A DNA stretch of 64,000 nucleotides from JADJNY01 sp046349615 (GTDB taxonomy: Bacteria; Planctomycetota; UBA1135; GCA-002686595), in contig JAXMBZ010000010.1 of NCBI GenBank assembly GCA_046349615.1, positions 62,001-126,000 of the forward strand. Reading direction: 5' to 3'. The position numbers and the translations under genes are program-made. This document shows positions 25,157 through 33,995 of the stretch, in pieces. Below the pieces are notes generated by a model. The model made no database searches, was not told the DNA's origin, and was given only the letters and a program-made list of their open reading frames with translations. Numbering within the stretch: the first letter of the stretch is position 1; every line of letters starts with the position of its first letter.

Positions 25157-26362
25157 ATGAAGGAAGAAGTCGAACGCCAACTCGCCGTGTTCACCCGCGG
25201 CGTCGTCGATCTGATCGAGAAGCGCGAGCTCGCGGAGCGCCTCGAGCAGAGCCTGAAGTCGAAGAAGCCCCTGCGCGTCAAGTTCGGGATGGACCCGAGC
25301 TCGCCCGACCTGCACGTCGGGCACTGCGTGCCGCTCTTGAAGCTGCGCGACCTCCAGGAACTCGGCCACCAGATCGTGCTGATCGTCGGCGACTCGACCG
25401 CGATGGTCGGCGACCCGTCGGGGCGCAACAAGCTGCGGCCGCAGCTCACGCGCGCCGAGGTCGAGACGAACCTGCAGACGTACGTCGACCAGGTCGCCAA
25501 GGTGCTCGATCTCTCGAAGACGGAAGTGCGGCGCAACTCGGAGTGGTTCGACCAGATGCGCTTCGAGGACGTGCTGCGCCTCTGCGGCAAGATGACCGTC
25601 GCGCGCATGCTCGAGCGCGACACGTTCCAGAAGCGCGTGCAGGAGAACGAGCCGATCGGGATCCACGAGTTCCTCTACCCGCTCATGCAGGGTTGGGACA
25701 GCGTGATGATCCGCTGCGACCTCGAGCTCGGCGGCACGGACCAGCTCTTCAACCTCCTGCGCGGGCGCGACCTGCAGGCGGGGGAGGGACAGGTCGGGCA
25801 GATCTGCTTCACGACGCCGCTGATCAACGGGCTCGACGGGCGGAAGATGAGCAAGAGCTACGGCAACGCGATCGCGCTCACGGACACCGCGAAGGACATG
25901 TTCGGGAAGGTGATGCGGATCGAGGACGGCGTGATGCGCGACTGGTTCACGCTGCTCACGCGCGTGCCGCTCGCGGAGGTCGACGCGCTGCTCGCGGGCG
26001 GTTTCCGCGACGCGAAGGCGCGGCTCGGCGAGGAGATCGCGGGCTTCTTCCACGGGAAGGAAGCGGGGAAGGCCGCGCGCGAGGCGTTCGACCGTCAGTT
26101 CCGCGACAAGGAGCTGCCCGACGACATCCCGCTCGTCGCGTGGCCCGCGAGCGCCGCGGCGGACGGCGTGCCGCTCGCGAACCTGTTGAAGGAGCTCGGG
26201 CTCGAGAAGAGCACGAGCGACGCGCGCCGCTCGATCGAACAGGGCGGCGTGAAGCTCGACGGCGAGGTCGTGAAGGACCCGCGCGCGCTCGTGAAGCGGC
26301 CGGCGAAGGAGCTGCTCGTGCAGGTCGGGAAGCGCAGGTTCGCGAAGGTGGCGGGGGGCTGA
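25157..26362 (+). CDS. tyrS: Tyrosyl-tRNA synthetase
   Basis: 401-aa class I aminoacyl-tRNA synthetase that charges tRNA-Tyr. The HIGH motif is HVGH (residues 53-56) in FGMDPSSPDLHVGHCVPLLK. The KMSKS motif is exact (residues 230-234, GRKMSKSYGN). YPLMQGWDS and DLELGGTDQLFNLLRGRDL belong to the tyrosine-binding fold. A C-terminal S4 RNA-binding domain (about 335-400; SDARRSIEQGGVKLDGE) completes a standard length for the TyrZ-like bacterial form. No T-box or other leader structure was recognised in the 156 bp upstream. Confidence 0.95.
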   Translation: MKEEVERQLAVFTRGVVDLIEKRELAERLEQSLKSKKPLRVKFGMDPSSPDLHVGHCVPLLKLRDLQELGHQIVLIVGDSTAMVGDPSGRNKLRPQLTRAEVETNLQTYVDQVAKVLDLSKTEVRRNSEWFDQMRFEDVLRLCGKMTVARMLERDTFQKRVQENEPIGIHEFLYPLMQGWDSVMIRCDLELGGTDQLFNLLRGRDLQAGEGQVGQICFTTPLINGLDGRKMSKSYGNAIALTDTAKDMFGKVMRIEDGVMRDWFTLLTRVPLAEVDALLAGGFRDAKARLGEEIAGFFHGKEAGKAAREAFDRQFRDKELPDDIPLVAWPASAAADGVPLANLLKELGLEKSTSDARRSIEQGGVKLDGEVVKDPRALVKRPAKELLVQVGKRRFAKVAGG

Positions 26363-26413
26363 CTTCCAGGCAGCGCGCACGCCCTGCCCGGCGCTCGTCG
26401 TCCGCACGCCGGT

Positions 26414-26631
26414 TCAGATCCGTTCCCACTCCGAACGGGTGATCCCGGCTTGGCGCAGGAGGAGCGCGAGCAGCTTCGGACCGATGTCGCCGCGATGAGG
26501 GTTCGGCAGCGTGATCACCGTCGAGCCGCGCGTCATGAAGGCGTGCTTGCCGCCTGAGAACGGACCCGCGAAGCCCAGTTTCCGCAGGCCTGGACGAGTT
26601 CACGCCGAGAGATCGGCCCGGACGAGGGCAT
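26414..26631 (-). pseudogene. hicA: hicA toxin gene broken by a one-base frameshift
   Basis: HicA is a small mRNA interferase with a double-stranded-RNA-binding fold. The ATG at 26631 overlaps the hicB stop in TGATG and opens MPSSGPISRRELVQAC. At about 26584-26590 the frame is lost and stops after 32 codons at 26533. The rest is present in the next frame: RKLGFAGPFSGGKHAFMTRG, then ITLPNPHRGDIGPKLLALLL and a stop at 26414. Adding one base in the GGCCTGCGG stretch restores a complete 72-73-residue HicA, including the catalytic His of GGKHAFM. Everything downstream of the shift is well conserved, so the mutation is recent or is a sequencing error. Confidence 0.85.
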
Positions 26632-26870
26632 CAGCTCGCCTTCTTGATGCGGATCGACGCGCGGCCGAGCTTCGGAATCGAGAGCCCGCGCGACACGCGC
26701 ACGAGGATCCACTCCTCGACGACCTCGCGGAGTTCGCGCCGGCACGCTTCCAACGTCGCGCCGACGCCGATCACGCCCCGCAATCCGGGAACCGTGGCGG
26801 CCCAATGCCCGTCGTCGACCCGTTCGTACTTGGCCCGCAGCAGGGCCTCCTCGACGTAGCGGGTGAGCAT
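26631..26870 (-). CDS. hicB: HicB family antitoxin
   Basis: 79-aa antitoxin of a HicAB-type system, encoded upstream of hicA. The partial RNase-H-like fold is visible in DDGHWAATVPGLRGVIGVGATLEACRRELREVVEEWI, the standard HicB core. The C-terminus is basic (GRASIRIKKAS) with no obvious ribbon-helix-helix or helix-turn-helix extension, so DNA binding is not evident. It normally masks HicA and represses the pair. The reading frame is intact although its partner is frameshifted. It stands 84 bp downstream of the DUF1573 gene stop on the same strand. Confidence 0.85.
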   Translation of the reverse strand: MLTRYVEEALLRAKYERVDDGHWAATVPGLRGVIGVGATLEACRRELREVVEEWILVRVSRGLSIPKLGRASIRIKKAS

Positions 26871-26954
26871 GAACGGGATCGTCCTCGAGGGCGCGGTCGA
26901 GCGGAGGAGCGGAGCCCTCGACGCTCCCGAGCCGAGCGCGGACGCCCGCTCGCG

Positions 26955-28172
26955 CTACTTCGCGACCCCCTGATACGGCACCACGATCCGCGGCACGCGC
27001 GGATGGTCCGTCGCGATCTCCACCGTGCCCGAGAACGGGCCGAGCGGGAAGTCGCTCGTCGTCCGCAGCGTGAGCTTCCACTTCGGCGCGCTCTTCGCGT
27101 CGTGCGGCACCGGGCCGGTCGTCTGCGGCTCGACGGGCTCGCGCGTGAACGCGAGCTTGTCCGCGCCCGTGCCGCGGACATCCGCGCCGAGGAAACCGAC
27201 GCGCTCGCCGGGCACCAGCGCGTCGAGGTCGATCGACACCGACTTCATCGCGTCGCGCTGGAACGTCCCGAACGCGAACGCCGCGGGGTGCGCGACGACG
27301 TCGGGGACGATCTGCGCGGTCACGGGCACTTCGAACGGCGCTCCCGGCGTCGTCCCGTCCGCGCTCATCGTGTTCAGCACGACCTTCCCGCGCACGGGGC
27401 CGAGCGGGAGCCCCTTCCGGCACTCCGCGACGACGATCCAGACCATCCGGCCCTGCACGTCGGTCGGATCCACGGTCGCGGTGAACGGTCCCTCGACCTT
27501 CGCGATCGAAACGATGCGCGAGAGATCCACGGGGTTCTCCGTCGACAGGTCCGTCCGCTTCGCGGCGCCGCCGTTCTGCGCCACCTCGCCGAACTCGAGC
27601 GTCGCCGGCACGGCGCGGAACGTGCGCTCGACGACGATGTGCAGCTCGAACGTGAGGTACGGCGCGCGCGGCGCGTCCGTGCGCACGCGGACCTGCGCGA
27701 GCTTGTCGACGTTCATGCGCTCGATCTGCGTCGTCGTGTCGAGCTCGCACACGAGCTCGAACACCGCGCCCGCGGGGATCGTGAGCACCTTGTCGCCGCC
27801 GCGCACGCCGCTCTCGAGCTCGCCGTTCGCGCCGACGTACTGGACGCGCGCCTGCGTGCAGCCGCAGCTCGGGAGGACGTCGAGGATCGTGACGTCGCGG
27901 CCTTCTTCGTTGCGCAGCTTGAAGGTGTGCGCGACGCGCGTCCCGTACGCGACGCGGTCGAAGTCCCAGTACATCGGGCGCTTCGGGAAGCCGTCGACGA
28001 CGACGAGACCCTTCGTGCCCTGGTCGAGCATCGCGGTCGGCTCGAACACGGCGCCGGAGCCGGCTCTGCCTTCCGGCTCCGAAGCGCTGCTCGCGTTCGA
28101 CGCGGCAGGTTCCTTCGGACAGGCTGCGACGAGGAGAGCGAGGAGGAGGAGCGGGAGGATCGGCGGGCGCAT
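26955..28172 (-). CDS. DUF1573 lipoprotein
   Basis: 405-aa exported lipoprotein: MRPPILPLLLLALLVAAC is a classical signal with a VAAC lipobox. The DUF1573 core lies near residues 70-130 (FDRVAYGTRVAHTFKLRNEEGRDVTILDVLPSCGCT), an immunoglobulin-like fold with the family's conserved CGC. A second region (about 190-400) has further Ig-like strands (LEFGEVAQNGG, VAHPAAFAFGTFQRD, GPFSGTVEIATDHPRVPRIVVPYQG). DUF1573 proteins are abundant in Bacteroidota and Planctomycetota and have no settled function. The upstream region holds a 17-bp triple repeat that could bear on expression. Confidence 0.86.
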   Translation of the reverse strand: MRPPILPLLLLALLVAACPKEPAASNASSASEPEGRAGSGAVFEPTAMLDQGTKGLVVVDGFPKRPMYWDFDRVAYGTRVAHTFKLRNEEGRDVTILDVLPSCGCTQARVQYVGANGELESGVRGGDKVLTIPAGAVFELVCELDTTTQIERMNVDKLAQVRVRTDAPRAPYLTFELHIVVERTFRAVPATLEFGEVAQNGGAAKRTDLSTENPVDLSRIVSIAKVEGPFTATVDPTDVQGRMVWIVVAECRKGLPLGPVRGKVVLNTMSADGTTPGAPFEVPVTAQIVPDVVAHPAAFAFGTFQRDAMKSVSIDLDALVPGERVGFLGADVRGTGADKLAFTREPVEPQTTGPVPHDAKSAPKWKLTLRTTSDFPLGPFSGTVEIATDHPRVPRIVVPYQGVAK

Positions 28173-28340
28173 GCGTCGGGCTCGAAGCGAACGTGATACC
28201 GCCGTCGGGCCGCGCTTGCACGCGCTTCGAGCGCACGGATTCGCCGCGGCGCCGACGCGCGTGCTCGGAAGCGCACGGAGCCCGCTCGAAAGCGCACGCG
28301 GCGCACCGCGGATCGCACCGCGTGCCGAGCGAGAACTCCT

Positions 28341-28391
28341 TGCGATCCCGAGCTCCGTGCGATCCCGAGCTCGGTGCGATCCCGAGCTCGG
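28341..28391. repeat. Three tandem 17-bp repeats upstream of the DUF1573 gene
   Basis: Units TGCGATCCCGAGCTCCG (28341-28357) and TGCGATCCCGAGCTCGG (28358-28374, 28375-28391). The last two contain the palindrome CCGAGCTCGG; the first differs by one base. They lie about 170-220 bp upstream of the DUF1573 start, in a 273-bp gap with no gene. The spacing of about 1.6 helical turns does not suggest a simple operator; slippage is equally possible. Confidence 0.7.
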
Positions 28392-28445
28392 TGCGAGCGG
28401 ATGGCGGGACCATCGGACGAGCGCGCCGGGCGCGCCGCTCTCGCG

Positions 28446-29765
28446 TCAACGCGGCAGGAGCCCCGAGCGCGCGAACCAGTCGGCGATCACGCGCGCGATC
28501 ACGGCGGAGCCGTCGTCGTAGGGGTGGACGTCGTTGTGGAAGAGGTCCTTGCGCCACTTCCCGTCGGCGCCCTGGCGCCACTTGTACCCGTTCGTCGCGA
28601 CGGGCTCGGGCTGCGCGTCCTGCGCGCTCTCGTTCCAGGTGCGCTCGACCTCCGCGACGATCGCGGGGCCGCAGTCGCAGAGCTGGAGCGCGCGCGCGGC
28701 GGCGACTTCCTTCTCGATCGCCTGGATGCGGTCGTAGGTCTCGAGCTGCACCTCGCGGCACTCCTCGCGCTCCATGTGGCGGCGGATCAACGCCTGCGTC
28801 GCGAGCACGACCTTCGCGCCGTGCGCCTCCGCGACGGCGACGAGGCTCTCGAGGTTGCGACGGTAGTTGACGAGGCCCTGCTCGGGCCGCGCGCCACCGG
28901 GCCAGTCCTTGCCCGCGTCGCAGTACCAGCTCCCCGAACCGTCGCCGTAGCCGCGCTGGATGTAGGAGTAGAGGTCGACGCGCTCACGGCCCCAGCTCGT
29001 GAAGTAGCGGCGCCACACGAGGTACGCGCGGCTCGATTCGAGGAACGAGTCGAGCGCGCCGGGCCGCTCGCCCTGCCACGCCTGGCGGTAGTGCGTGTTG
29101 TCGCTCTGCACCGGCACGCCGCTGCGCGTGTAGAGCGCCGCCTTCATGTCGTTGATCGCCTCGTACACGAAGACGACGTCGGGCTCGAGGTCGAGCAGGC
29201 GGAACTCGAGGTTCCCGAGCATCTCGAAGCCGTTGTAGCCGAGGCAGCCGCCGTTCAGGACCTCGATCGTGGCCGCGGGGACGCGCTCGGCGAGCAGGCG
29301 CTCGAGGCGCGCGCTCCACACGGAGTCGTCGCACGAATCCTGCGACCCGTACACGCTCGATCCGCCGAGCGTCACGATGCGGAACGTGCCCGCGGGCTTC
29401 TTCCGCTGGATCTCGCGGCCGCGCAGGCCGAGCGAGTTGTGGGAGGCCTGGAGCCGGTCGCCGGGCGGCGAGCTCCAACTCGGCTTGAGCGCGTACCCGA
29501 GGAACGGGTGCGCCGCGACGCGCGCGTTCGCGAGCCCGAACGTCAGCGGATCGAGCGTCGAGAACGCCCACTTGTCCCACAGGTCCGGCGTGTGCGCCTT
29601 CGGATCCCACGCGGGGTCCGCCTTGCGTTCGGCCACGACGCCGTCGGCGTGGCGAGAGAGGAACTCGACCGCGACCCACGCGAGCACGACGAAGGCGAGG
29701 AGCGAGCAGCCGAGCTTCCTCCACGGCGAGCCGCGCGGTCGGCGATCGAACGGGGAGGAACTCAC
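28446..29765 (-). CDS. Membrane-anchored SGNH/GDSL-family hydrolase
   Basis: 439-aa protein with one N-terminal membrane segment (about 14-35, LGCSLLAFVVLAWVAVEFLS) and an SGNH hydrolase fold. Block I is IVTLGGSSVYGS (nucleophile Ser), block II the Gly in NGGCLGYNG, block III the Asn in YEAINDMKA, and block V DLFHNDVHPYDDG (Asp-x-x-His). All four catalytic positions are present. Such enzymes remove acyl groups from lipids or polysaccharides; the substrate here is unknown. The start is GTG at 29765; other in-frame starts lie further upstream without a membrane signal. The divergent plus-strand operon begins 106 bp away. Confidence 0.82.
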   Translation of the reverse strand: MSSSPFDRRPRGSPWRKLGCSLLAFVVLAWVAVEFLSRHADGVVAERKADPAWDPKAHTPDLWDKWAFSTLDPLTFGLANARVAAHPFLGYALKPSWSSPPGDRLQASHNSLGLRGREIQRKKPAGTFRIVTLGGSSVYGSQDSCDDSVWSARLERLLAERVPAATIEVLNGGCLGYNGFEMLGNLEFRLLDLEPDVVFVYEAINDMKAALYTRSGVPVQSDNTHYRQAWQGERPGALDSFLESSRAYLVWRRYFTSWGRERVDLYSYIQRGYGDGSGSWYCDAGKDWPGGARPEQGLVNYRRNLESLVAVAEAHGAKVVLATQALIRRHMEREECREVQLETYDRIQAIEKEVAAARALQLCDCGPAIVAEVERTWNESAQDAQPEPVATNGYKWRQGADGKWRKDLFHNDVHPYDDGSAVIARVIADWFARSGLLPR

Positions 29766-29870
29766 GCGATGGATCGTACTCCGCTCGCGACGTGCCGCGC
29801 CAGCGCGCAGAGTCCGCGCCGTCGAGCGCGCTTCCACCGCGGCCGCCCGGGCTCTACGCTCCACGTCCCG

Positions 29871-30251
29871 ATGAGCCCCGCCACGCGCCGCGCGCCGCCG
29901 AAGTCCTCGCCCGTGAGGAAGCGCGCGGATTGGACGCCGGGGTTCTTGAAGCACCGCACGCTCATGGCCGCGGAGGCCGTGCTCGTCGTGTCGCTCCTGC
30001 GCGGCGTGCTCGAGGACTGGGTGAAGGCCACCGACCTGCCGGGCTACGGGAAGGTGCTCTTCCTCATGGCGGGGACGGTCGGCCTGCTCGGGGGCCTCTA
30101 CTGGATCATCGAGGCCCTGACGCAGAGCAGCGTCGAGCGGACGCACGCGCTGCTCAAGACGTTCTCGATGCCGTACCTTCTCGTCCACGGGCTCGTGTTC
30201 ACGGTCCTCTTCTTCGTGTACGCGCACCAACACCACATTCGTGTGTGGTGA
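29871..30251 (+). CDS. Small three-helix membrane protein
   Basis: 126-aa hypothetical integral membrane protein. A basic N-terminus (residues 1-30) is followed by hydrophobic segments at about 32-48, 61-82 and 100-120, the last ending VYAHQHHIRVW. No family was recognised. The start at 29871 is the only ATG giving a full N-terminus. The next gene starts 16 bp after its stop, so it probably opens a long plus-strand transcript. Confidence 0.68.
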   Translation: MSPATRRAPPKSSPVRKRADWTPGFLKHRTLMAAEAVLVVSLLRGVLEDWVKATDLPGYGKVLFLMAGTVGLLGGLYWIIEALTQSSVERTHALLKTFSMPYLLVHGLVFTVLFFVYAHQHHIRVW

Positions 30252-30267
30252 GCGCGGGAGACGTCGC

Positions 30268-31575
30268 ATGCCGCATCGCGCTTTCCTCCACGCCACGCTC
30301 CTCGGACTCGCCGCGCTCGCGGCGGTCACGGCCTCGGCGCGGGCGCAGTCGCCGAACCAGTTCTACCAGCGCGGAACGCCGACCTTCGTGCGCGGCACGC
30401 AGGGCGAGGAGCTGACGGACAAGGTGATCGCCGCGCAGATCGAGCTCGTCCGCGCCTCGATCTTCCCGACCGCGACGGTCGTCGACGACAAGACGATCGA
30501 CCCGGCGAAGGGCGCCGGCGCGTGGCCGGCGAACCCGGTGCTCTACGGCTCGAACGAGCACAACTCCGTGCTCGCGCGCCTCGGGAACCGCGTGCCGATC
30601 CGCTTCGTGCGGGGCGGGCTCGAGGTCGGGAGCCGTTCCTTCTCCGGGAGCGACCTGCGCGTGATCGCGTGCGTCCCGGCGGAGAAGGACGAAGGCGCGC
30701 AGAAGGGCTGGCCGGAGTTCGTGCTCTACGCCGGCGTGGGCCCGATGGACACGCTCGAGATCAACGGCGTCCGCCACGGCGACCAGAGCGTGCTCGTGCT
30801 CGATCGGTTCGGCCCGCTCGTCGGCGGTTCCTGGAAGCGCGACCCGAAGGGCCGGCTCGACGTCCTGTTCGCTCCGCCGGCTCGCCGCGAGACGTGGCGC
30901 AACACGAACGACGTCGACCGCGCGAACCCGCGGCCCGTGTTCGTGCACCACCTCCAGCTCGTGCCCGCCGCGGACTCGGACGGCGAGCAGGTGTCGGCGG
31001 TCCTGCGCGGCGTCGAGCGCGCGGCCGCGCGGCTCTCGCTCACGCAGTTCGACGGCGTGCAGGTCTACGTGCACCCCGATCGCAAGAGCAAGGAGCTCCT
31101 GACGGGCAATTCGGGCGACGGCCACGCCGTGCCCGCGGCGCGCACGCTGCACGTGCTCGCGTGCGACGCCTCCGAAGGCGGGCCGCTCGAGAACCTCGTC
31201 GCGCACGAGGTCGTGCACCTGCTCACCGTCGAAGCCGTTGGGCCGATCGCGAGCCCGCTCTTCGGAGAAGGGCTCGCGGTGTGGGCGAGCGGCGGCTACC
31301 AAGGGCGCCCGCTCGGCGAGTGGCAGCGCGAGCTCGCGGGCAAGGCGCCGAGTCTCGCGGACCTGTTCGCGCAGTTCCGAAAGCTCCCCGAAGCGACGGC
31401 CTATCCGCTCGGCGGGATCCTCGTCGACCTCCTCGTGCGCGAGGTCGGATGGGACGCGTTCAAGGCCTCGCTCGTCGGCGCGTCGCCCGCGACGTGGGGT
31501 GCCGCCTGCAAGTCCGCGGGCACGACGCCCGAGGCGCTCGCGGCGGCGTGGGAGAAGGCGCTCGCGAAGAAATGA
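30268..31575 (+). CDS. Secreted zinc metallopeptidase-like protein (HEVVH)
   Basis: 435-aa exported protein. The signal peptide MPHRAFLHATLLGLAALAAVTASARA starts at 30268 with GGAG seven bases upstream. The zinc motif is HEVVH in ENLVAHEVVHLLTVE (about residue 313), followed 24 residues later by FGEGLAVWASGGY, whose Glu fits the third ligand of gluzincins of the peptidase_MA type. The region before it is beta-rich and family-unspecific. In this superfamily such proteins act on peptides in the envelope; no substrate can be given. It lies between a small membrane protein and a HEAT-repeat protein, with short gaps suggesting one transcript. Confidence 0.8.
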   Translation: MPHRAFLHATLLGLAALAAVTASARAQSPNQFYQRGTPTFVRGTQGEELTDKVIAAQIELVRASIFPTATVVDDKTIDPAKGAGAWPANPVLYGSNEHNSVLARLGNRVPIRFVRGGLEVGSRSFSGSDLRVIACVPAEKDEGAQKGWPEFVLYAGVGPMDTLEINGVRHGDQSVLVLDRFGPLVGGSWKRDPKGRLDVLFAPPARRETWRNTNDVDRANPRPVFVHHLQLVPAADSDGEQVSAVLRGVERAAARLSLTQFDGVQVYVHPDRKSKELLTGNSGDGHAVPAARTLHVLACDASEGGPLENLVAHEVVHLLTVEAVGPIASPLFGEGLAVWASGGYQGRPLGEWQRELAGKAPSLADLFAQFRKLPEATAYPLGGILVDLLVREVGWDAFKASLVGASPATWGAACKSAGTTPEALAAAWEKALAKK

Positions 31576-31612
31576 AGCTCGCGCGCGCCGCGGCGCGCCT
31601 CTGGAGACCTCG

Positions 31613-33940
31613 ATGAAGACGCTCGTTGGCCTGCTCGTTCCCCTCGCATTCCTCGCGGCGTCGTTCGCGCAGGACGACCCGATCAAGAGCCTGAAGTCGA
31701 AGGACGTCGCGACGCGGCTCGCGGCGCTCGAGCGGCTCTCGAAGGAGAAGAGCCCGAAGAACGAGAAGGCGGTCGCGCAGGCGCTCAAGGACGACGACTG
31801 GGAGGTCGCGGAGAAGGCTGCGTTCGTGCTCGGCTCGATCGGCACGAGCGCGTCGGTGCCCGAGCTCGTCGCGCTCGCGATCGACGGCCCGATCGCGCGC
31901 GTGCGCTCGACGGCGGCGGCGTCCGCGGCGCTCCTCGGCGCGGAGAGCGCGGCGGAGATGCTCTCGAAGAAGTCGGGCGGCAAGGAAGGCTGGCGCGCGC
32001 TCGACTCGCTCGCGGTGCTGACGAACGCGAAGGAAGCGAAGTACGAGCTCAAGTCGCTCGAGAAGGTCGCCGAGACCGCGAAGGACGACCGCGCGCGCGC
32101 GGCGGCCGCGCGCGCGGCGATCGGCGCCGTGCCCGCGGAGAAGGGCGAGCTCCTCGTGCGCTTCGCGGCGAGCGCGCACCCCGAGGTCGCGTGCGCCGCG
32201 CTCGACGCGGCGATCCACCGGCCCGCGGCCGCGCGCGTCGCTCCGCTCGCGGAAGTGCTCGGGAAGCCCGTGCTCTCCGACCTCGTCGAGCGCCGCGCCG
32301 AGCGCGCGTTCGTGCTCGCGGTCGCGGCCGCGGGCGACGGCGCGCTCGCCGCGGCGGAGAAGCCGGTGACCGCGCTGATCGCCGCGAAGGGCGAGGCCGT
32401 CGCCGCGCGCGGCGTGCGGATCGTCGGGCGCCTCGCGAGTGGCACGAAGCTCGACCCCGCGAAGCTGCGCGCGTGGCTCGCCCCCGCGCTCGCGCGCTCC
32501 GAAGCGTCCGTGCGCGCGCAGGCCGCCGCGGCGCTCGGCTCGATCGGCGGAGCGGACGCGACGAAGGACGCGCTCGCGCTGCTCGCCGGCGACAAGGACG
32601 AGCGCGTGCGCCGGGCGGCGCTCGACGCGCTCGTGAAGCTCGCGCCCGCGACCGACGCCGCCGCGCGCGCCGCGCTGGTCGAGCGCCTCGCGACCGATGC
32701 GTCGAAGGACGTGCGGCTCTCCGCGGCGGCGGCGCTCGGCGTGCCGAAGAACGACGAGGCGCGCACGGCGCTCGAGAAAGCGCTCGTCGACAAGGATTGG
32801 GAGGTCGTCGTGTGCGCCGCGGTGTCGCTCGGCAAGCTCGGCGGCGGCAGCGTCGCCGCGCTCGCCGACCTCGCGAAGAAGGCGCCGGACTGGAAGGTGC
32901 GCGGCGCCGCGTGCGAAGGCCTGATGCGCACCGCGAGCAAGGACGCGCTCCCGCCGCTGATCGAGACGCTCGCCGACGCCGATCCGTGCGTGAAGAAGGG
33001 GACGCACGTGTTCCTGCAAGCCGTCGCGGGCGAGGAGCTCCCGCCCGACGTCGCGGCGTGGCGCGCGTGGTGGGAGAAGAACGGGGCGCGCTTCGAGTTC
33101 CGCGACCCGCGCGCGCTGCCGAGCACGGGCGGCGGCATCGAGGGCACGAAGGCGCCCGCCGCGCAGATCTGGCGCGGCACGGACGTCGTCGTGCTCGACA
33201 GCCGCGGCGACCACATCCAGAGCGTGCTCGCGAAGCAGAAGGTCGCGCACCGCATGACGATGGCGGGCAAGATCGGCGAGAGCGGCGTGCACGCGGGCGC
33301 CGTCTTCGTCGCGAACTGCACCGGCGAGATCGAGGCCGTCGACGTCGACCGCCTGCGCTGGTTCGTGCTCGTCGGCGGCAACCTGTTCGGTTCGTGCTGG
33401 GCGCTGCACGAGACGATCGAGCGCGCGCTCCCCGGCGTCGTGCGGAAGGCCGAGACCGCGAGCGAGGTGCTCGACCGCGTGCCCGCGACGGACTGCTCCG
33501 GCGGGAGCCCGTACGTCGCCGGCGTGTTCACCGAGGGCGTCGTGCCGGAGTACGCGCTCGAGGGCGCGCACCTGATCGAGGTGCTCCTGCCCGAGCGCTG
33601 CGAAGTGCTCCTCGACTCGCCGACGGCGCTCGCGCACTGGGGTGCCGGCGACCTCGCCGTGCTCTTCCGCGCTGGTCACGGCACCGTCGTCGACTCGGTG
33701 AACCATTTCGAAGCGCAGGACTTCCAGACCGTCGAGGGCCTGAAGACCGCGGCCGACCGCCAGGCGTGGGCGATGGACCACATGGGCCTTTCCTACGAGG
33801 ACTGGCGCAAGTCGCGCGGCGAGTCGTGGTGGGAGAGCAGCGTCAAGGCGTCGGCCGAGGTGCAGGACCTCTCGGTGTTCCGCCTCGTCACGAACGTCGT
33901 GCGGCTCTCGCGCGAGGGGCTCGGCGCGAACGCGAAGTGA
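31613..33940 (+). CDS. Secreted HEAT-repeat protein with C-terminal amidotransferase-like domain
   Basis: 775-aa exported protein; signal peptide MKTLVGLLVPLAFLAASFA, with GGAG at 31603-31606 fixing the start. Residues about 25-480 are HEAT repeats in two blocks (LKDDDWEVAEKAAFVLGSIG..., then LAGDKDERVRRAALDALVKLAPAT..., LVDKDWEVVVCAAVSLGKLGGG), a scaffold for protein contacts. Residues about 515-775 have the alternating pattern of a class I glutamine-amidotransferase/ThuA-like fold: WRGTDVVVLDSRGDHIQS, GAVFVANCTG, RLRWFVLVGGNLFGSC, GDLAVLFRAGHGTVVDSVNHFE. No Cys-His-Glu triad was identified. In Planctomycetota such domains commonly end large secreted proteins (recalled). Function unknown. 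Confidence 0.8.
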   Translation: MKTLVGLLVPLAFLAASFAQDDPIKSLKSKDVATRLAALERLSKEKSPKNEKAVAQALKDDDWEVAEKAAFVLGSIGTSASVPELVALAIDGPIARVRSTAAASAALLGAESAAEMLSKKSGGKEGWRALDSLAVLTNAKEAKYELKSLEKVAETAKDDRARAAAARAAIGAVPAEKGELLVRFAASAHPEVACAALDAAIHRPAAARVAPLAEVLGKPVLSDLVERRAERAFVLAVAAAGDGALAAAEKPVTALIAAKGEAVAARGVRIVGRLASGTKLDPAKLRAWLAPALARSEASVRAQAAAALGSIGGADATKDALALLAGDKDERVRRAALDALVKLAPATDAAARAALVERLATDASKDVRLSAAAALGVPKNDEARTALEKALVDKDWEVVVCAAVSLGKLGGGSVAALADLAKKAPDWKVRGAACEGLMRTASKDALPPLIETLADADPCVKKGTHVFLQAVAGEELPPDVAAWRAWWEKNGARFEFRDPRALPSTGGGIEGTKAPAAQIWRGTDVVVLDSRGDHIQSVLAKQKVAHRMTMAGKIGESGVHAGAVFVANCTGEIEAVDVDRLRWFVLVGGNLFGSCWALHETIERALPGVVRKAETASEVLDRVPATDCSGGSPYVAGVFTEGVVPEYALEGAHLIEVLLPERCEVLLDSPTALAHWGAGDLAVLFRAGHGTVVDSVNHFEAQDFQTVEGLKTAADRQAWAMDHMGLSYEDWRKSRGESWWESSVKASAEVQDLSVFRLVTNVVRLSREGLGANAK

Positions 33941-33995
33941 ACGGCCGCGCGCGCGGCGGTAGCATCGAGTGCGCGCCTCACGGCGCATTCGAACC

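Noticed and set aside
26533..26631. The 32-codon frame from the hicA ATG as a functional small peptide
   Set aside because: Its continuation in the next frame is a full HicA sequence, so truncation by frameshift explains it better.
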